Source: Brachybacterium sp. P6-10-X1 (GTDB lineage: Bacteria; Actinomycetota; Actinomycetes; Actinomycetales; Dermabacteraceae). From it: 64,000 nt of DNA. Below the pieces are notes generated by a model. That model was not told where the DNA came from. It worked only from the letters and a program-made list of their open reading frames with translations, and did not search any database. Below are positions 61,469 through 64,000 of the stretch, one piece after another; the first letter of the stretch is position 1, and each line of letters begins with the position of its first letter. Made by a program: the position numbers and the translations under genes. The stretch spans positions 2,232,001 through 2,296,000 of the forward strand of contig NZ_CP017297.1 of NCBI RefSeq assembly GCF_001969445.1, in the 5' to 3' direction.

Positions 61469-62719
61469 TCAGGCCCGTCGGATCCGTGCTCCCTGCATCG
61501 CGAGGAGCAGGGCGATCACCAGCGCCCCGATGACCAGGCCGAGGCCGCCCACCGCCACGGCACCGCTGACCCCGACCAGGGCGCCGAGCCCGGCCAGGGT
61601 GATGCCGTTGCCGGTGCGCATGCCGCTGGCGATCATGCCGTAGACCCCGACCACGCGTCCGCGCTGGTGCTCCGGGGCGCGCAGCTGGACGATGGCCTGG
61701 CCCACGGAGGTGGCCGCGAGGTTCGCGACACCGCCGATCACCAGCGCCGCCACAGCGATCGCGTAGTGCGTGGTGGTGGCGACGGTCAGGCTGGTCAGTC
61801 CGAACATCACGGCGGCGACCACGGCGGCGCGCACGTCGGCCTTGATGACTCCCGTGGCCTCGAGCAGGAATCCGCCGAGCACGCCGCCGATGCCGTTGGC
61901 GAACAGCAGCAGTCCGTACCCCAGGCCGCCCTCCTCCCCCGCCCCGAGGGTGTCGGCGAAGTTCGGCATCGACACCGTCAGCGACGAGCCGACGCAGACA
62001 GCGATCAGCCCGGCCAGCGCGATCATCCCCACCAGCACCTTGTCGCCGCCGACGGTGCGCAGCACCGTGCCGGTGTCCAGGATCGAGACGCGCTCGCGCA
62101 GCGTGGAGCCGCTGCGGGTGTGCCCGGTGAACGGCGTGCGGATCATGAGCAGGGTCATCGGCAGGTAGAACAGCACGTTGGCGAAGATGCCCCAGGTGGT
62201 CCCCAGCAGCAGCATCAGCGCGGAACCGACGACGGGGCCGGCCAGCACCCCGAGGCTCTTGAAGGTCGCGTTCAGCCGGACGGCGCTGGGCAGTTCGCGG
62301 GGTTCGGCGAAGTCGTGGAGCATGAGCTGCTCGGCCGGCCCCCACAGGGCACCGGCGCAGCCGTGCAGCACCAGCAGCACGCACGCGCTCCACATCTCCA
62401 GCGTGCCCGTCAGGAACAGGGCGCCCCAGGCCAGGGACACGAATGCGAACAGGCCCTGGGCGATCTGGATGATGCGTCGGCAGTCGTACTTCTCGGCGAG
62501 ACCTCCGAACAGCACCGACAGCAGCAGGAACGGCAGCCAGTGGCTGATCACCTGGAAGCCGACCAGCCAGGGGGACTGGAACGTCTGCCACAGCACCCAG
62601 TAGGTGATGACGTGCTCGATGTTGTCGCCCATCATCGACAGCCCCGCGGTCATCAGGTACGGGCGGGAATGCTTGTCGCGCAGGGGGCCGAAGCGGCGGG
62701 GGCGCAGCGTGGTGGTCAT
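61469..62719 (-). CDS. MFS transporter (MFS_3/enterobactin exporter-like)
   Basis: The 416-residue protein has about twelve helices, the MFS loop GGLAEKYDCRR after helix 2, and GCAGALWGPAEQLMLHDFAE and RLNATFKSLGVLAGPVVGSA, features of the MFS_3 group that includes siderophore and drug exporters. The GGGGGCGG before the ATG may act as a weak ribosome site. Substrate unknown. Confidence 0.85.
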   Translation of the reverse strand: MTTTLRPRRFGPLRDKHSRPYLMTAGLSMMGDNIEHVITYWVLWQTFQSPWLVGFQVISHWLPFLLLSVLFGGLAEKYDCRRIIQIAQGLFAFVSLAWGALFLTGTLEMWSACVLLVLHGCAGALWGPAEQLMLHDFAEPRELPSAVRLNATFKSLGVLAGPVVGSALMLLLGTTWGIFANVLFYLPMTLLMIRTPFTGHTRSGSTLRERVSILDTGTVLRTVGGDKVLVGMIALAGLIAVCVGSSLTVSMPNFADTLGAGEEGGLGYGLLLFANGIGGVLGGFLLEATGVIKADVRAAVVAAVMFGLTSLTVATTTHYAIAVAALVIGGVANLAATSVGQAIVQLRAPEHQRGRVVGVYGMIASGMRTGNGITLAGLGALVGVSGAVAVGGLGLVIGALVIALLLAMQGARIRRA

Positions 62720-62897
62720 CCGCCCCCGTCCTCGGCTCGTGCGAGCCGCTCCGGGCCCGTGGGCCGGTAAGCGCCGTCCCGGCCTCCTACGGTAGTCCGC
62801 CGGAGGGGCCTCGGCACGTCGTGGCCACCTGGCGAGAGCGCAGCGCCCTCACCGCACTCCTGGATGAGAGCCTTCCGCGGACGACACGGGGCTGCGG

Positions 62898-64000
62898 TCA
62901 CCGCCGCCGCGTCGTCGCACCGTCCCCGCGCCGTGTGCGCCGCAGCACGGCACCGGCCAGCAGGAACCCGGCGGCGGCGACCGCGACCGCTGCGACGGCC
63001 GTGACACCGGTGCGAGCGAGCTCCCCGGGACGCTCGAGGGACCCGCTGCCCGGGGAATGCTCGCCCGAGCCGTCGCGACCCGCACTCTCCGCAGGACCCC
63101 CTTGGCCGGGCCCCGGACGGTCCGGGGCGCCCTCGGGCCCGGTGGAGAGCTCGTCCCCGGCCCCGACCGCGTGGATCAGCACGCGGCCGTCCGCTCCGGA
63201 GAGGTCCGCCTCGCCCGCCGCCGCGGTGAGGGTGACCTGCACCCTGAGCCACCGCTCCTCGTCGCTCGGCATCGTCGTGAGCGCCCGGGTCCCGTCGGTC
63301 TCGGCGAGACTGTCGAGGCTCTCCGCCGCCAGGAGCTCGTGAGCCTGCGACGGGCACCGATCACCGACCCACCGCGTGGAGCACGCGGTGACCGAGACCG
63401 TCAGGGCATCGTCGACGCCTGCGAGATCGCCGCCGCCGGTGATCCCGAGCCGGATCCGCCCGGGATCGGGGGCCTCCGCCCAGACGCCGACGGTCCAGAC
63501 GACGCTCTGCCCGGGGGCGAGGTTCCGCATCTGCTCGGTGTCGCCCTCGGTCTGCATCCGCAGGTGCTCGCCGCTGATGAGCCTCGACTCCGCATGACCG
63601 GGGCCGGGCGCGACGAGCATCAGGGCAGCCGCGAGCGGGAGGACGGCGATGCGCAGCACGGTCCGACCCGGGTCCTCGTGCCCTGGGGCAGGGCCGTCGT
63701 CGTCCGTGTCGTCCGGCTCGGGCTCCTCGTCGTCGCGGGGCCAGAAGGCCCAGACGACCAGCAGGCTCGCGCCGATCGTGAGGCCTCCCAGCACGTAGGG
63801 GTCGCCGAGCCCTTGGATGACCCGGGCCGCGCGGGGCACCGAGAACATCACCCGCTGCACCTGCTGTGTCGTGTAGGGCTCGGGATCAGCGACGTCGTTG
63901 GCGTCACCGCGCATCTCGAACGTCACCGTCCCGGAGGAGGTGTCGACGTCGTGGATCTCCACCACGCGGTGGGTCACCGGGAGCAGGTCCGCTCCGCGAT
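62898..64000 (-). CDS. SipW-type signal peptidase I continuous with a LARTG-anchored secreted domain, 5' end missing
   Basis: The frame enters from the right edge and encodes at least 367 residues. The visible N-terminal part, LLPVTHRVVEIHDVDTSSG followed by RGDANDVADPEPY, matches the C-terminal half of ER/SipW-type signal peptidases, with a following helix (VLGGLTIGASLLVVWAFWP). After an acidic linker comes a second hydrophobic, signal-like segment (LRIAVLPLAAALMLVAPGP, then GHAES), then a beta-type domain with MRNLAPGQSVVWTVGVW, resembling TasA/camelysin-like proteins, and finally LARTG, a helix and a basic tail. No stop separates the parts. The catalytic Ser lies outside the window. Confidence 0.7.
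   Translation of the reverse strand, partial: RGADLLPVTHRVVEIHDVDTSSGTVTFEMRGDANDVADPEPYTTQQVQRVMFSVPRAARVIQGLGDPYVLGGLTIGASLLVVWAFWPRDDEEPEPDDTDDDGPAPGHEDPGRTVLRIAVLPLAAALMLVAPGPGHAESRLISGEHLRMQTEGDTEQMRNLAPGQSVVWTVGVWAEAPDPGRIRLGITGGGDLAGVDDALTVSVTACSTRWVGDRCPSQAHELLAAESLDSLAETDGTRALTTMPSDEERWLRVQVTLTAAAGEADLSGADGRVLIHAVGAGDELSTGPEGAPDRPGPGQGGPAESAGRDGSGEHSPGSGSLERPGELARTGVTAVAAVAVAAAGFLLAGAVLRRTRRGDGATTRRR

Overview
The window is a gene-dense stretch of very high G+C DNA with strong G/C codon third positions, many GTG starts, ATGA/GTGA stop-start overlaps and many genes that seem to lack a leader. These features, plus EspG-like and WXG genes, LAxTG sortase signals, an AzlCD/Lrp pair and a DUF6318-type protein, point to a Gram-positive actinobacterium. 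My best guess is Micrococcales near Brachybacterium/Dermabacteraceae (inference, not tested). I see no rRNA, tRNA, CRISPR array, transposase or phage genes; this is chromosomal sequence with a few accessory patches.

Layout. 1-3.7 kb: a lipid locus with a PlsC-like acyltransferase (cut by the window edge) and an SDR, divergent from an acyl-CoA reductase/HAD phosphatase fusion. 3.8-6.3 kb: a WXG-type secreted-protein gene followed by an EspG-like gene and a PH-like membrane protein. 6.5-9.3 kb: a polar amino acid ABC importer. 9.4-13.2 kb and 17.4-21.5 kb: two heterodimeric ABC exporters, each with one degenerate ATPase half. Between them lie a DUF6318-like protein, an AbiEi/DUF559-like gene flanked by REP-like palindromes, and a methyltransferase with a low-complexity insertion. 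21.5-24.6 kb: DUF456, the AzlCD branched-chain amino acid exporter with a divergent Lrp regulator, and an RDD-like membrane protein. 24.7-27.3 kb: GNAT, a zinc-ribbon TetR, VanZ-like and a lipoprotein. 27.5-32.9 kb: a stand-alone KAS III and SbcCD. 33-35 kb: a decayed HpcH/HpaI aldolase beside a succinate-semialdehyde dehydrogenase. 35.2-39.5 kb: a sulfatase, sugar porter and ROK regulator operon. 39.7-47 kb: a flavin disulfide oxidoreductase, an unknown membrane protein, an alpha/beta hydrolase, a methyltransferase, an ArsR/SRPBCC pair and an APC permease. 47-52.5 kb: a secreted nuclease and a wall-anchored 5'-nucleotidase, which could together recover phosphate and nucleosides from extracellular DNA. 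53-54.5 kb: type II NADH dehydrogenase. 54.6-61.4 kb: the TgpA-DUF58-MoxR operon with a divergent wall-anchored Asp/Gly-rich protein. 61.5-64 kb: an MFS exporter and an unusual SipW-type signal peptidase continuous with a secreted, LARTG-anchored domain (cut by the window edge).

Cross-cutting signals. At least ten genes have a TAnnnT -10 box exactly 6-7 nt before the start codon, with no usable Shine-Dalgarno sequence in most cases, which predicts leaderless transcripts and fixes several starts. Short tandem repeats (15-31 bp units) recur in intergenic gaps and inside two genes. The most unusual items are the signal peptidase/substrate-like fusion, the palindrome-flanked AbiEi/DUF559 gene, the WXG/EspG-like/PH-like trio without a secretion apparatus, and an operator-like palindrome overlapping a leaderless promoter.
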